Counted from the first letter of the stretch, positions 30,001 to 39,425 are shown. The stretch is DNA of 64,000 nt from Methylosinus sp. LW4 (GCF_000379125.1 NZ_KB900627.1:386703-450702); one strand, 5' to 3'. Notes: generated by a model not told the origin, from the letters alone. Program-made: numbers and translations.

Positions 30001-30293
30001 TCGAGATCGAGCTGCAGTGAAATTCTCGCCGAGCCGAGCGAACTCGTCGACGTCATCTCATTGACGCTCGCGATCTTGCCGAGGTGCTTCTCGAGCGGCG
30101 TCGCGACCGAGGCCGCCATGGTCTGCGGACTGGCGCCGGGCATGGAAGCGACGACCGTGATCATCGGATAGTCGATTTGTGGAACAGGAGCCACAGGCAG
30201 AAGGAAAAACGCCACGGCTCCGATCAGGGTGAGCCCAGCCATGAGCAAAGTTGTCGCGACAGGACGCGCGACCGCGGTTTCGAGCAGACTCAT
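27075..30293 (-). CDS. RND transporter 2, HAE1/MdtBC-like
   Basis: 1072 residues starting MSLLETAVARPVATTLLMAG. Helix 4 has GFIVDDAIVVVENVVR and helix 10 GIVKKNAIMLVDFA; between them are the usual periplasmic loops (QDTGRMSGALVADQSVSF, IGTPAAIHGVFAGTAASYQD). It is more like transporters 1 and 3 than like the CusA pump at 57.7 kb. Its stop lies about 110 bases from the divergent arylsulfatase 1 start, and its promoter region is shared with transporter 3. No adaptor or channel gene is adjacent. Substrate unknown; organosulfur residues or detergents are possible given the neighbours. Confidence 0.92.
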   Translation of the reverse strand: MSLLETAVARPVATTLLMAGLTLIGAVAFFLLPVAPVPQIDYPMITVVASMPGASPQTMAASVATPLEKHLGKIASVNEMTSTSSLGSARISLQLDLDRDINGAQRDVQAAIAAARADLPTSLRNNPTTRASGPADVPVLTLSLTSSRLTQGQLFDAASNILQQKLAQVPGVSQVSVSGGALPAVRVELNPHALFKYGISLEDVRAALAATNYNAPKGAVTVDERRLQIYCNDQQRRADDYTGLVVAYRSGATIRLSDLAEVVDSVEDSRSFGLVNDEPGIQVNVSRAPGANNIEIVDAIRALLPALNAALPAGAEMRVMRDRTLTIRTSLHEVEQSLVIAVALVIFVVFLFLRDWRATLVPGISVIVSLIGSFGAMYLLDYTLDNLSLMALTIATGFIVDDAIVVVENVVRHIESGATRLRAVIDGSREVMSTVLSMSLSLIAVFIPILFMGGFVGRMLHEFAVTLSVAILISLALSITATPMLCAQLMRAHSPRSSSRMLRASEWILAALQRSYEHSLEFALRRPRLTMLALLATVGLNFHLLTIIPKGFFPTQDTGRMSGALVADQSVSFSLMRTKLEQFIAALRSDPAIETVAGTIGGSSYGPSGSVNVADMQVTLKPLRERGVSADEIIARLRPKLAKLSGATLYLQSTQDVRIGGRPSNALYQFTLQSDDLDELQSWAPKVTEALRRNPVLQDVSSDQQDKGLQTSVHVVRSTASRFKLTSAQIDNTLYDAFGQRQVSTIYEPLNQYHVVMEVAPQYRDSVNALDELYLGASATLRGSSLGAAAQVYTVRSNDAVGTAVNASADTMVPLPAFSRLAGGKTPLQVNHQGNFAAITISFNLSEGKSLSDATRAITETMEAIGTPAAIHGVFAGTAASYQDALSNQPLLVAAALITVYIVLGILYESFLYPITILSTAPSAGVGALLALMACKTDLSIVAMIGVLLLIGIVKKNAIMLVDFAVDVKRRTGAGAAEAIRQACACRFRPILMTTVVALLSALPLAFGTGEGSEIRRPLGIAVIGGLIVSQFLTLYTTPVIYLYIDRLQSRLSLMRRGAGRVSREIRLDERS

Positions 30294-30649
30294 GAAACCC
30301 AGGCTCCGCTTCTTCTCCTACGCGCGCGCAGCTATGCGTCCGCGGCCCGCGCGACCGCTCGTCCCAGCGGGCAGCCGGAGAGGGCGCGATGCGACGTCTT
30401 TTCCTATCAGCTAGATATTATATTGTGACGCGCCCGTCGAGCCCGCCCGTCGAAGCCGCCGGCGCGAGCAGGGGAGGGGGCGGGAAACGTCCGCTGCTCG
30501 ACGCAGACCTTCTCTCGAATGCCGAGCGGCTTTATCCATCTCGGCGAGCCGCTCGATCCGCGTGCGCCCAGCTTGTAATCATATTAACTTGATAGTATAT
30601 ATAGATACTCCCGCGGGCGCGACGCCCTCGCCTCGTAACCCGCGCTCAC
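30294..30649. promoter_or_regulatory. Divergent control region between RND transporters 2 and 3
   Basis: 356 noncoding bases with two AT-rich blocks. Near 30405-30428, TATC-AGCTA-GATA (30405-30417) forms the same TATC-N5-GATA inverted repeat seen before TonB receptor 1. At 30574-30610 two GATA tetramers (30591-30594 and 30604-30607) flank an alternating TA run before transporter 3. No ribosome site is obvious for either gene. Confidence 0.45.
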
Positions 30650-33600
30650 ATGAACTTCTCGGCTCCCTTCATACACCGTCCGGTCGCGACAACGCTGCTC
30701 GCAGCGGCGCTTTTCCTCATGGGCGCTATCGGCTACGCATTTCTTCCGGTCGCCAGCCTGCCGGCGGTCGACATGCCGGTGATCGGCGTCGGCGCCTTTC
30801 GGCCGGGCGCCGATCCTTCCACGATGGCCGCCTCGGTCGCGGCACCCTTGGAGCGTCGACTGGCCACGATTTCCGGCCTCACCGAGCTCACTTCGTCGAG
30901 TTCGCCCAGCTCGACGCAGATCACGCTGCAATTCGACATGAATCGAAACATCGACGCCGCGGCGCGCGACGTTCAGGCGGCGCTCAACGCCGCAGCGACC
31001 GACCTGCCCACCGATCTCTCGGCTTTGCCGTCGTTCCGCAAATCCAATGCGGCCGCCTCGCCCATTCTCATCCTCGCGCTCACGTCGGACAATTTGCCGA
31101 CGACGTCCCTCTACGACGTCGCCGATACGGTGATCGCGCAAAGAATATCGCAAGTTCCCGGCGTCGCAGAAGTCAAGGTCGCCGGCGCGGAGCAGCCGGC
31201 GATCCGTGTGCAGATCGACCCCGCGCGCCTCGCGACAATGGGATTGGGCGTCGATGCGGTCGCGAACGCCATCCTCTCCGCCAATGTTCGATCGCCTCTC
31301 GGGGCTTTCGATGGAGCGACGATGGCGACGACGCTCGGAGCGAGCGATGAATTGTCGAGCCCCGAGGAATTTCGCAACATCGTCCTGCGTGCGCAAAATG
31401 GCGCCATCGTGCGGCTGAGCGATGTCGCGACTGTCGAACGCGGCACGCGAAGCCGGACGACAGCGGGCTGGTTCAACGGCAAGCCCGCGGTCTTGCTCGT
31501 CATCACCAAGCAGGCCAACGCCAATGTTGTGCAAGTCGCGGACCGCGTCAAAGCATTGCTGCCGGAGCTCGAGAGATGGATTCCGGCTGGAGTTTCCATC
31601 GCCATTCAATCGGACCGCACCGTCTCCATTCGCTCGAGCGTGAGGGACGTCCAGCATACGCTCGCTTTGTCGGTCGCGCTCGTCATGCTCGTGGTCTTCG
31701 TCTTTCTGAAACGCGCGACGCCCGTTGTCGCCGCCGGCGTCACTGTTCCCCTGTCGCTGGTGGGAGCCGGCGCGGCCATGTGGCTCGCAGGATTTTCTCT
31801 CGACAATATTTCGTTGATGGCGCTGACGATTTCGGTCGGCTTCGTCGTCGACGACGCAATCGTCATGATCGAGAATATCGCGAGCTACTCGGAGAAGGGA
31901 TTGGGCCGGCTGGAGGCGGCGCTCGCGGGAGCGCGGCAGATCGGCTTCACCGTGATCGCTATCAGCCTCTCGCTGGTCACGGTCTTCATCCCGCTGAAGT
32001 TTCTGGACGGTCCAACCGGGCGCGTTTTGGCAGAATTCGCATTCACGCTCAGCTTTGCGATCGCGATATCGACCGTCGTCTCATTGACGGTCACGCCTAT
32101 GGTCTGCGCTTGGTTTCCCGGCGGGCGAAATGCTCGGCCCTCGGAAAGCGGCGAGAGCGACGGGCTCCTCGCGCGGACGGAAGCCTTCTATCTCGAGAGC
32201 TTGAGGTCGATCATCGCGCATCCCTGGCTCGGACCGGCGGCCGTCGCCGTCAGTATCGCCGCGACGATCTATCTTTACGGCGTCATCCCCAAGGGAAATC
32301 TGCCGCCGGACGACACAGGGCTGATCAATGCGACGACGGAGGTCTCCGCCGACACGTCATTCGTCGAAATGGCGCGGCTGCAGAAGCTCGTGGCCGAGAT
32401 CGTGGCCTCCGATCCAGATGTCGTCGCTGTCGGCTCGTCGATCGGCGGCTCCTCTGGCCTCACCTCGTCGACCAATCAGGGCAGGATGTACATCAGCCTG
32501 AAGCCGGCGGGCGAGCGCATCGTCACGACTTTCGACGTGATCGCGCGGTTGAGGCGGCAAATGGCGGACGTCACCGGAATCGGCGTCTTCATGGTCCCGG
32601 CGCAGGACATGAGAGTCGGCGGCCGGCAGAGCAAAGGCCAATATCAATTCACCCTCTGGGACTCGTCCGTCGATGAATTGAACGAATGGACTCCGAAAGT
32701 TCTGCAGCGGCTCCGCGCGATTCCGCAGATCGTCGACGTTTCGACGGATAGGCAATCCGGCGCGTTGAAGAGCGACATAATCATCGATCGCGTCGCGGCG
32801 TCGCGGCTCGGCGTGTCGATTTCCGCGATCGACGCGGCGCTCAACAGCTATTTCGGCCAGAGGCAGGACAATCTGATCTACACACAGCGCAATCAGTATC
32901 GCGTGATCATGGAGGCGCTCCCCGCGCGGCAACGTGATCCGAGCGACCTTTCGCAGATTTATGTGTCGGGCGCGAATGGAACTCAGGCGCCGCTCACCGC
33001 TGTCGCGCGAATAGAGAGAGGCTCGACGCCTCTGGTCGTGAACCACCAAGGCGTCGTTCCGGCTGTCACGATCTCCTATAATATCGCGCCGGGGCATACG
33101 CTCGATGCGGCGACGGCGGCGGTGCGACGCGCCGCCGACGAAATGCAGCTCCCCAACGGGCTGAGAGCGGATTTTGCCGGCGACGCCGCCGATTTTCGCA
33201 AGGTCGCGGACGGCATGGCCAAGCTCATTCTGCTGTCGTTATTGTGCGTCTATATCATACTGGGCGTTCTCTATGAGAGCGTCATACATCCGATCACGAT
33301 CATATCGACCTTGCCGTCCGCCGGCCTCGGAGCGCTGTTGGCGCTACGAGCTTTCGATATCGAATTCACCGTCATCGCCTTCATCGGCATTCTGCTGCTG
33401 ATCGGCGTCGTCAAAAAGAACGGCATCATGCTGGTCGACTTCGCGCTGCAAGCCGAGCGAGAGAAGATGCTCAGCCACGAGGAGGCCGTGCTGCTCGCCG
33501 CAAAGGAGCGTCTGCGGCCGATTCTCATGACGACCTTCGCAGCCATGCTCGGCGCGCTGCCGCTCGCTATGGCCACGGGCATAGGCGCGGAAATGCGCCG

Positions 33601-33805
33601 CCCGCTCGGAGTGACGATCGTCGGAGGTCTGGCGCTCAGCCAATTGCTGACGCTCTACACGACTCCGATCATCTATCTTCTCATGAGCCGGCTCCAAAGA
33701 AAGCGCGAGCGCGCCTTTCCGGCGCTCGGACGCGTCGGCTCGACGAACGCGGGCGTCGCCGCTGCTCGCCTCGAGGCTCCGCAGAGCAGAGCGGCGCGAG
33801 GCTGA
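30650..33805 (+). CDS. RND transporter 3, HAE1-like
   Basis: 1051 residues beginning MNFSAPFIHRPVATTLLAAA. Helix 4 holds GFVVDDAIVMIENIAS and helix 10 GVVKKNGIMLVDFALQ, with twelve predicted helices and two long periplasmic loops, so the proton-relay residues are intact. It is a third member of the same group as transporters 1 and 2, but clearly diverged from both. A hairpin with a T-tract follows the stop and separates it from the ssu operon. As with the others, no membrane-fusion protein is encoded beside it. Confidence 0.92.
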   Translation: MNFSAPFIHRPVATTLLAAALFLMGAIGYAFLPVASLPAVDMPVIGVGAFRPGADPSTMAASVAAPLERRLATISGLTELTSSSSPSSTQITLQFDMNRNIDAAARDVQAALNAAATDLPTDLSALPSFRKSNAAASPILILALTSDNLPTTSLYDVADTVIAQRISQVPGVAEVKVAGAEQPAIRVQIDPARLATMGLGVDAVANAILSANVRSPLGAFDGATMATTLGASDELSSPEEFRNIVLRAQNGAIVRLSDVATVERGTRSRTTAGWFNGKPAVLLVITKQANANVVQVADRVKALLPELERWIPAGVSIAIQSDRTVSIRSSVRDVQHTLALSVALVMLVVFVFLKRATPVVAAGVTVPLSLVGAGAAMWLAGFSLDNISLMALTISVGFVVDDAIVMIENIASYSEKGLGRLEAALAGARQIGFTVIAISLSLVTVFIPLKFLDGPTGRVLAEFAFTLSFAIAISTVVSLTVTPMVCAWFPGGRNARPSESGESDGLLARTEAFYLESLRSIIAHPWLGPAAVAVSIAATIYLYGVIPKGNLPPDDTGLINATTEVSADTSFVEMARLQKLVAEIVASDPDVVAVGSSIGGSSGLTSSTNQGRMYISLKPAGERIVTTFDVIARLRRQMADVTGIGVFMVPAQDMRVGGRQSKGQYQFTLWDSSVDELNEWTPKVLQRLRAIPQIVDVSTDRQSGALKSDIIIDRVAASRLGVSISAIDAALNSYFGQRQDNLIYTQRNQYRVIMEALPARQRDPSDLSQIYVSGANGTQAPLTAVARIERGSTPLVVNHQGVVPAVTISYNIAPGHTLDAATAAVRRAADEMQLPNGLRADFAGDAADFRKVADGMAKLILLSLLCVYIILGVLYESVIHPITIISTLPSAGLGALLALRAFDIEFTVIAFIGILLLIGVVKKNGIMLVDFALQAEREKMLSHEEAVLLAAKERLRPILMTTFAAMLGALPLAMATGIGAEMRRPLGVTIVGGLALSQLLTLYTTPIIYLLMSRLQRKRERAFPALGRVGSTNAGVAAARLEAPQSRAARG

Positions 33806-33815
33806 CCCCGGGGAA

Positions 33816-33861
33816 CCGCCGTTCGGCTCGCGCTCGCGAAGGAAACGAACAGCGGCGTTTT
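33816..33861 (+). terminator. Probable rho-independent terminator of RND transporter 3
   Basis: CGCCGTTCG (33817-33825) can pair with CGAACAGCGGCG (33846-33857) with a three-base bulge, followed by TTTT (33858-33861), starting 12 bases after the stop codon. Confidence 0.55.
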
Positions 33862-33899
33862 GGATGCGCCGCGGCATTCGGACCGGCGCGTTGCGCTCG

Positions 33900-33935
33900 A
33901 TGCAGATAGTTGATAAAATCGATACATTAATGGCT
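33900..33935 (+). promoter_or_regulatory. AT-rich segment with three GATA repeats upstream of ssuADCB
   Basis: GATA occurs at 33905-33908, 33912-33915 and 33921-33924 within an AT-rich block about 150 bases before the ssuA start. The rest of the 33862-34075 gap is G+C-rich with no supported gene. The block resembles those before other sulfur genes in this window. Confidence 0.45.
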
Positions 33936-34075
33936 GTGCGGCGGTCTCTCGTAGCGGCCGCCGAGGAGAACCGCATGCTCGCATCGCAGGATTGCCGCGA
34001 CCAGCCGCATCGGCCGCCGATTCCAGGAACAGGTCTCCGCGCGTGTGGCGTCGAAGGGCTTTCTCGGTCGTCGCC

Positions 34076-35041
34076 ATGAAACAGTCGAGCGTCGATCGCC
34101 GGACAATTCTCTTGCTCGCGGCCGCAGCGATCTCGGCGAGCTCTCTTCACGCCGCGACGGACGAAAAGCCGAAGCAGCTGGTGATCGGCTATCAAAAATT
34201 CGGCGTGCTTCTGGTCGCCAAAGCGCAGAGGCTGTTGGAGAAGCGCTTCGAGCCGAACGGCGTGACGATCAAATGGGTCGAATTCCCCTTCGGCCCTCCG
34301 ATGCTGGAGGCGCTCGGCGCCGGCGCCATCGATTATGGCTTCACGGGCGACGCACCGCCCATTTTCGCGCAAGCGGCGCACGGACGGCTGACCTATGTGG
34401 CGGCTATTCCAGCGAACGCCTATGGCCAGGGCGTCGTCACGCCGCGTCATTCGGCCATCGCAGGCGTCGCCGATTTGAAAGGAAAAAGGATCGGCGTCGC
34501 CAAAGGCTCGAGCGCGCATAATCTGCTGGTCTCGACGCTCGAGAGCGCAAATCTGGCCTTTGACGACGTCACGCCCGTCTATCTCGCGCCTGCCGACGCC
34601 GCCGCGGCCTTCACCCGTGGCGCGATCGACGCGTGGTCGATCTGGGATCCCTATCTCGCCATCGCCGAGCTGAACGCCGGCGCGCGCCAGCTCGAGATCG
34701 ACGCCGCCGCGGCCGCTCAGAGCAGCTTCTTTCTCGCCAACGCCGATTTCGCGGCGCGATATCCCGCCCTCGTCGACGAGATCAACGACGAGATCGCGAA
34801 AGCCGCCGCTTGGGCGGCCGCGCATCGCGCCGAGGTCGCGGCGCTCTACGCCGCGGCGAGCGGCGTTCCGCTCGCCGCGCAACGCAAATCGGTCGACAGA
34901 GCCGAATTCGCGCTGGTCTCGCTCGACGACGCCATCATCGCCGAGCAGCAGCGAGTGGCGGATCGCTTCTTGCGTCTCGGGCTGATCCCCGCGCACCTCG
35001 ACATTCGCGATATCGTCTGGAAGCACAAGCCCGCCGGCTGA
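34076..35041 (+). CDS. ssuA: Aliphatic sulfonate ABC transporter substrate-binding protein SsuA
   Basis: 321 residues from the ATG at 34076, which begins a signal peptide with a twin arginine (DRRTILLLAAAAISASSLHA). The mature protein has KQLVIGYQKFGVLLVAKAQR, GAIDYGFTGDAPPIFAQAA, IGVAKGSSAHNLL and GAIDAWSIWDPYLA, all typical of SsuA. It captures alkanesulfonates in the periplasm for SsuBC. First gene of ssuA-ssuD-ssuC-ssuB; 12 bases separate it from ssuD. Taurine-specific TauA is an alternative, but the SsuD downstream favours alkanesulfonates. Confidence 0.93.
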   Translation: MKQSSVDRRTILLLAAAAISASSLHAATDEKPKQLVIGYQKFGVLLVAKAQRLLEKRFEPNGVTIKWVEFPFGPPMLEALGAGAIDYGFTGDAPPIFAQAAHGRLTYVAAIPANAYGQGVVTPRHSAIAGVADLKGKRIGVAKGSSAHNLLVSTLESANLAFDDVTPVYLAPADAAAAFTRGAIDAWSIWDPYLAIAELNAGARQLEIDAAAAAQSSFFLANADFAARYPALVDEINDEIAKAAAWAAAHRAEVAALYAAASGVPLAAQRKSVDRAEFALVSLDDAIIAEQQRVADRFLRLGLIPAHLDIRDIVWKHKPAG

Positions 35042-35053
35042 AAGAAGCGCAGC

Positions 35054-36202
35054 ATGACCGACCGACCGCTCGATATGTTCTGGTTCATTCCCGTCAGCGG
35101 AGACGGCTCCTATCTCGGCTCGGACAAAGGCATTCGCTATGCCGAGTTCGACTATATGAAGGAGATTGCGCAAGCCGCCGACCGCCTGGGATTCGCGGGC
35201 GCGCTCCTGCCTGTCGGCAGCCATTGCGAGGATCCGTGGATCACCGCCGCCGCGCTCGCCCCGCATACCAAGCGGCTGCGCTTCCTCGCGGCCTTGCGTC
35301 CGGGGCTCGCGACGCCGACCCATTGGGCGCGCCAGACGGCGGCGCTCGATCGCATCAGCGAGGGACGCTTTCTCGTGAATGTCGTCTCTGGCGGAGATCC
35401 GGTGGAGCTCGCCGGCGACGGGATTTTTCTCTCCCATGATGCGCGCTACGCCCACGCCGCCGAATTTCTCACTGTCTTTCGCAGGCTGCTCGCCGGCGAG
35501 ACGGTCGATTTCGTCGGCGAGCATATTCGTGTCGAAGGCGCGCGGCTGCTGTTTCCCACCGTGCAGAGCCCGCTGCCAATTTGGTTCGGCGGCTCGTCGG
35601 ACGCCGGGCTCGAGGTCGCCGGCGAGCATGCGGACGTCTATCTGACCTGGGGCGAGCCGCCGGCCCAGCTCGCCGAGAAGATCACTGCGGCGAGGAAGCG
35701 CGCTGCGCTGCGTGGGCGCACGCTGAAGTTCGGCCTGCGCATTCATATCATCGTGCGCGAGACGGAGCGCGAGGCGTGGGACGCCGCCGACCGGCTCATC
35801 GCGCATCTCTCGGACGATGCGATCGCCGCGGCACAGCGCAAATTCGCGCTCGAATCGGACTCCGTCGGCCAAAGGCGGATGAGCGCTCTGCATGGCGGCC
35901 GCCGCGATCGCCTAGAGATCGCGCCAAATCTCTGGGCCGGCGTCGGCCTCGTGCGACGCGGCGCCGGCACCGCGCTGGTCGGCGATCCCGAGACGGTCGC
36001 CGCGCGCTTGCGAGAGTATCAGGCGCTCGGAATCGATACGGTGATCGCCTCCGGCTATCCGCATCTCGAGGAGGCCTATAAGGTCGCCGAGCTGCTGTTC
36101 CCTGCGCTCGGCATTGAAAGCGGCCGCAAATGGTCGCATGGAACTGCAGTCGGAGAATATGGCGTCGGCTCCGGCGCATCGCCGCGCGCCGCCGCAGAGT
36201 AG
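35054..36202 (+). CDS. ssuD: FMNH2-dependent alkanesulfonate monooxygenase SsuD
   Basis: 382 residues, matching the family. It is a flavin-dependent TIM-barrel enzyme (bacterial luciferase group) that splits R-CH2-SO3 into an aldehyde and sulfite in the cytosol, using FMNH2 and O2. Characteristic segments are [17 protein letters not shown], a cysteine in GSHCEDPW (C58), [21 protein letters not shown]229 and H231 in GLRIHII, and Y335 in [10 protein letters not shown]; these correspond to the conserved Cys, Arg, His and Tyr of E. coli SsuD. The reductase partner is not in the operon; the FMN reductase at 20.6-21.1 kb is a candidate. The tail after the barrel ([14 protein letters not shown]) is slightly extended. 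Confidence 0.95.
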   Translation: MTDRPLDMFWFIPVSGDGSYLGSDKGIRYAEFDYMKEIAQAADRLGFAGALLPVGSHCEDPWITAAALAPHTKRLRFLAALRPGLATPTHWARQTAALDRISEGRFLVNVVSGGDPVELAGDGIFLSHDARYAHAAEFLTVFRRLLAGETVDFVGEHIRVEGARLLFPTVQSPLPIWFGGSSDAGLEVAGEHADVYLTWGEPPAQLAEKITAARKRAALRGRTLKFGLRIHIIVRETEREAWDAADRLIAHLSDDAIAAAQRKFALESDSVGQRRMSALHGGRRDRLEIAPNLWAGVGLVRRGAGTALVGDPETVAARLREYQALGIDTVIASGYPHLEEAYKVAELLFPALGIESGRKWSHGTAVGEYGVGSGASPRAAAE

Positions 36203-36210
36203 AGCGTGCG

Positions 36211-37068
36211 ATGACACATTCGCAGGACGCCTCGATTCTCTCCAGCCGCGCTCCGCGAGGCGGAGCCTCGCAGCGGCTCGCCTGGCGGGCGATTCTCGAA
36301 TCGAGAGCCGCGGCGTGGATCGTTCCTCTGTCGATCGTCGCCCTCTGGCAGGCTGTCTGCGTCATGGATCTCACGTCTTCGACGCTGCTGCCTTCGCCCA
36401 TGGCCGTCCTCGACGCCGCGTGGCGACTGACGCTCACGGGCGAGCTGCCGCGCAATCTCGGCGTGAGCTTCCTGCGTGCGATCGGGGGCCTCGCGATCGG
36501 CGGAGCGATCGGCTTCTTTTTCGGCTTGGCGAATGGCGTGTCCAAGATCAGCGAGGTCCTCGCCGACTCCACATTGCAGATGGCGCGCAATATTCCGCAT
36601 CTGGCGCTGATCCCGCTCGTCATCCTCTGGCTCGGCATCGACGAGGAGGCCAAGCTCTTCCTCGTCTCGATCGGCGTCTTCTTCCCGATTTACGTCAACA
36701 CGCTGCATGGCGTTCGCTCGATCGATCCGCAACTCCTGGAAATGGCGCGCAGCTATGGCATGCCGAGCCACGAGCTGTTCCGACGTGTCGTGCTGCCCGG
36801 CGCCTTGCCGTCGATATTCATCGGGATTCGCTATGCGCTCGGCGTCATGTGGCTGACGCTGATCGTCGCCGAGACGATCGCAGCGCAATCAGGGCTCGGC
36901 TACATGGCCATGCAGGCGCGCGAATTCATGCAGGTCGATATCGTCGTGCTGTCGATCACGATCTACGCTCTGCTCGGCAAATTCGCGGATTCCGTCGCCC
37001 GCATTCTCGAGCGCTCCTGTCTCGCCTGGCACCCCGCATTTCAGAGCGGTCGAGGAGATCGGCCATGA
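36211..37068 (+). CDS. ssuC: Sulfonate ABC transporter permease SsuC
   Basis: 285 residues from the ATG at 36211, eight bases after the ssuD stop; the frame extends upstream into ssuD and is not used. Six membrane segments and the BPD_transp_1 signature are visible: [20 protein letters not shown], and the EAA-like loop [20 protein letters not shown]. It forms the channel of the SsuABC importer. Its stop overlaps ssuB by four bases (ATGA). Confidence 0.94.
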   Translation: MTHSQDASILSSRAPRGGASQRLAWRAILESRAAAWIVPLSIVALWQAVCVMDLTSSTLLPSPMAVLDAAWRLTLTGELPRNLGVSFLRAIGGLAIGGAIGFFFGLANGVSKISEVLADSTLQMARNIPHLALIPLVILWLGIDEEAKLFLVSIGVFFPIYVNTLHGVRSIDPQLLEMARSYGMPSHELFRRVVLPGALPSIFIGIRYALGVMWLTLIVAETIAAQSGLGYMAMQAREFMQVDIVVLSITIYALLGKFADSVARILERSCLAWHPAFQSGRGDRP

Positions 37069-37853
37069 CGCTCGGTCAGAGCGCGCATGAGGCGAGGCCC
37101 TCCGCCGGGGCGCCGCTGCGCGTGCGCAATCTCGACAAATCCTTCGGCTCCAAGCGCATTTTGAGCAATCTCGAGCTCGACGCGCCCGCCGGTCAGTTCC
37201 TGGCGATCGTCGGACGCAGCGGCTGCGGAAAGAGCACGCTGCTGCGTCTGATCGCCGGCCTCGACGAGAAGACCCGCGGGACCATAGCATTCGGAGAGCC
37301 GCTGGTCGCGCAAGCGCGCGACATTGTCCGCGTGATGTTTCAGGAGCCGCGTCTCCTGCCTTGGGCGCGCGTGCTTGCCAATGTCGAGGTCGGTCTCGGC
37401 GAGCGCCGAGGCGGCGCGGAAGGCCGGGCGCAAGCCCTCGAGGCGCTGCGTTCGGTCGGGCTCGAGGATCGCGCCGAGGATTGGCCGTCGACGCTCTCCG
37501 GCGGCCAGAAGCAGCGCGTCGCCTTCGCGCGCGCGCTCGTCAGCCGGCCGCGCCTGCTGGCCTTCGACGAGCCGCTCGGCGCGCTCGACGCTCTCACCCG
37601 CATCGAGATGCAGCGCCTGCTGGAATCCGCGTGGTTGCGCGACGGCTTCACGGCTCTGCTGGTGACGCATGACGTCGCCGAGGCCGTCACGCTCGCCGAT
37701 CGCATCGTGATCATAGAGAATGGCGCGGTCTCGCGGGACATAGCCGTCGATCTGCCGCGTCCTCGCCGTCGCGGCGCGGTCGAGGTCGCGAAGCTCGAGG
37801 AGCAGATATTGGATCATCTGCTCGGAGACGCGGCCAGACGCGCCGCCGAGTGA
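37065..37853 (+). CDS. ssuB: Sulfonate ABC transporter ATPase SsuB
   Basis: 262 residues from the ATG at 37065 that overlaps the ssuC stop; the frame is open for over 900 bases upstream but that part is antisense-like and crosses ssuC and ssuD. Walker [11 protein letters not shown]-loop [13 protein letters not shown], signature [15 protein letters not shown], Walker [13 protein letters not shown] and switch histidine in [10 protein letters not shown] are all intact. It energises sulfonate uptake. The stop is nine bases from the convergent rhodanese gene. Confidence 0.95.
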   Translation: MTLGQSAHEARPSAGAPLRVRNLDKSFGSKRILSNLELDAPAGQFLAIVGRSGCGKSTLLRLIAGLDEKTRGTIAFGEPLVAQARDIVRVMFQEPRLLPWARVLANVEVGLGERRGGAEGRAQALEALRSVGLEDRAEDWPSTLSGGQKQRVAFARALVSRPRLLAFDEPLGALDALTRIEMQRLLESAWLRDGFTALLVTHDVAEAVTLADRIVIIENGAVSRDIAVDLPRPRRRGAVEVAKLEEQILDHLLGDAARRAAE

Positions 37854-37862
37854 CGAGCCCAG

Positions 37863-39425
37863 CTATCGCACGACATGAAAATTGGCGACGCCGTCATTGG
37901 CGAGCTGCGCGACGAGCTGCAGCTCCCAATCGATATAGGCCTGCATCGCGTCGCGTGAATTGTCGACGCCTTCATAGGGGCGCTTGTAGCTGTCGTCCGG
38001 CTCGCTGAGCCATTGCGGATTCTCCGCCGTGACCGCGCCGAAAGCCTGCGTTCCGCCGGCCAGCGCGACCGCGCCGCGCGCCACGCTCTGCGCCCGCGCG
38101 AGATTGTCCAGCGCGGTCTCTCCATCGGGCGAGACCAGCACGACCTGCTCGTCACGCGGCAGCGTCGAAAGATCACGCTCGAGATGCGCCGCGGCGGCCC
38201 AAAAAGCGCCACGAATATGGCCCGCGCGATAGACGGGGCTGCGCGAGAGATCGACGATGACGACATGGTCGCGGCGAGCCGCGAGCTCCTCCGGCGAGAT
38301 CGTCGAGCCCGGCGCGACGATGATCGGCGGACGAGCCCGCGGCGAGGGGCCGACATCCGTCGCCGCGACCGCATCCGGCGCGAGCACGGCCGTTTCCCAG
38401 CCGAGCTGCGTCAGCCATGAAGCCGTGGAGAGAGCGCGCGCTTCGAGATCGTCATACAGGATGATCTTCGCGCCGCGCACGGCGACCCATTCATCCGTGG
38501 CCTGAACGAGCTGACCGCCGGGCGCGGAACGAAAGCCGGACGCATGGCCCACCGCATATTCCTCCGGCGAGCGCACATCGAGCAGATAGAGCGTGCGCCT
38601 GTCGCGCTCGGCGAGCGCGGCCTGAAAGCCGGCGGCGTCCAGCGTGGCGACGCCGAGGCGCGCTGCGCGAGCGCGCGTTCCGGCGAGCGCGCGGGCATGC
38701 GCCTCTCGGCTGATCGACGGGAAGCGCCGCTCCTGTCCGCGGTCGAGCGCCAGCCCGTCGAGAGTCCAGCCGATCGTGCCATTGCGGAGCGCGGCGACGC
38801 GATTGGGAACGGCGGCGTCGATGAGGCTCTGCGTCCCGATGATCGAGCGCGTGCGTCCAGCGCAATTGACGATGACCAGCGTGTCCGGCGACGGCGCAAT
38901 GTCGAAGATGCGCAATGCGAGCTCGGCGCCCGGCGCGCTCACCGCCGTCGGAATGCTCATCGTGCGATATTCCTCGTAGCGGCGCGCGTCGAGCACCACG
39001 GCGTCGGCGCCATCGCGAATGAGGCGATCGACCTCGCGCGCCGACAATGACGGCGTGTGGCGAATAGATTCGACCAGCTCGCCGAAAGCCTTCGACACGA
39101 CATTGACGTCGCGGAACAGCTCGCCGACCTCGCGATAGGCGGAAAGCCCTCCTTCGAGAAGGGCGACATCGCGATAGCCGACGTCGACGAGACGGCGCGC
39201 AGCACGCTCCGCGACTCCCTCGCCATCGTCATAGACGACGATCTTCGCCGACAGGCGCGGGGCGAGCTCATAGGCTTTCGCCTCGATCTCGGCGAAGGGC
39301 AGCGAGACGGCGAAGAACGGATGCGCGCGCGAGAAAGGCCCTTCCTCACGCGCGTCGAACAGCGCGACCTCGTCACCCGCCCGCCAGCGCGCGCGAAGCG
39401 CTCGCGCCGAAATCTGCTCCACCAT
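37863..39425 (-). CDS. Protein with four rhodanese domains, one catalytic
   Basis: 520 residues forming four consecutive rhodanese-like domains, about 1-110, 120-235, 255-360 and 375-490. Only the second has a catalytic cysteine (C188 in VIVNCAGRTRSI); the equivalent loops in domains 1 and 3 are YDDGEG and YDDLEA, and in domain 4 SPDGET. No signal peptide, so it is probably cytosolic. Rhodaneses move sulfane sulfur between donors and acceptors. Convergent with ssuB and divergent from TonB receptor 2, it likely belongs to the sulfur-assimilation set, for example handling thiosulfate or persulfide (inference). Similar multi-rhodanese proteins exist, but their substrates are unclear. Confidence 0.9.
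   Translation of the reverse strand: MVEQISARALRARWRAGDEVALFDAREEGPFSRAHPFFAVSLPFAEIEAKAYELAPRLSAKIVVYDDGEGVAERAARRLVDVGYRDVALLEGGLSAYREVGELFRDVNVVSKAFGELVESIRHTPSLSAREVDRLIRDGADAVVLDARRYEEYRTMSIPTAVSAPGAELALRIFDIAPSPDTLVIVNCAGRTRSIIGTQSLIDAAVPNRVAALRNGTIGWTLDGLALDRGQERRFPSISREAHARALAGTRARAARLGVATLDAAGFQAALAERDRRTLYLLDVRSPEEYAVGHASGFRSAPGGQLVQATDEWVAVRGAKIILYDDLEARALSTASWLTQLGWETAVLAPDAVAATDVGPSPRARPPIIVAPGSTISPEELAARRDHVVIVDLSRSPVYRAGHIRGAFWAAAAHLERDLSTLPRDEQVVLVSPDGETALDNLARAQSVARGAVALAGGTQAFGAVTAENPQWLSEPDDSYKRPYEGVDNSRDAMQAYIDWELQLVAQLANDGVANFHVVR

Noticed and set aside
33344..35893. Open frame of 849 codons on the minus strand
   Set aside because: Crosses the RND3 end, ssuA and ssuD on the opposite strand and has no recognisable motif.
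36114..37064. A fusion of ssuB with a long N-terminal extension
   Set aside because: The frame is open upstream, but it overlaps ssuD and ssuC on the same strand in another frame; ssuB starts at the ATG overlapping the ssuC stop.
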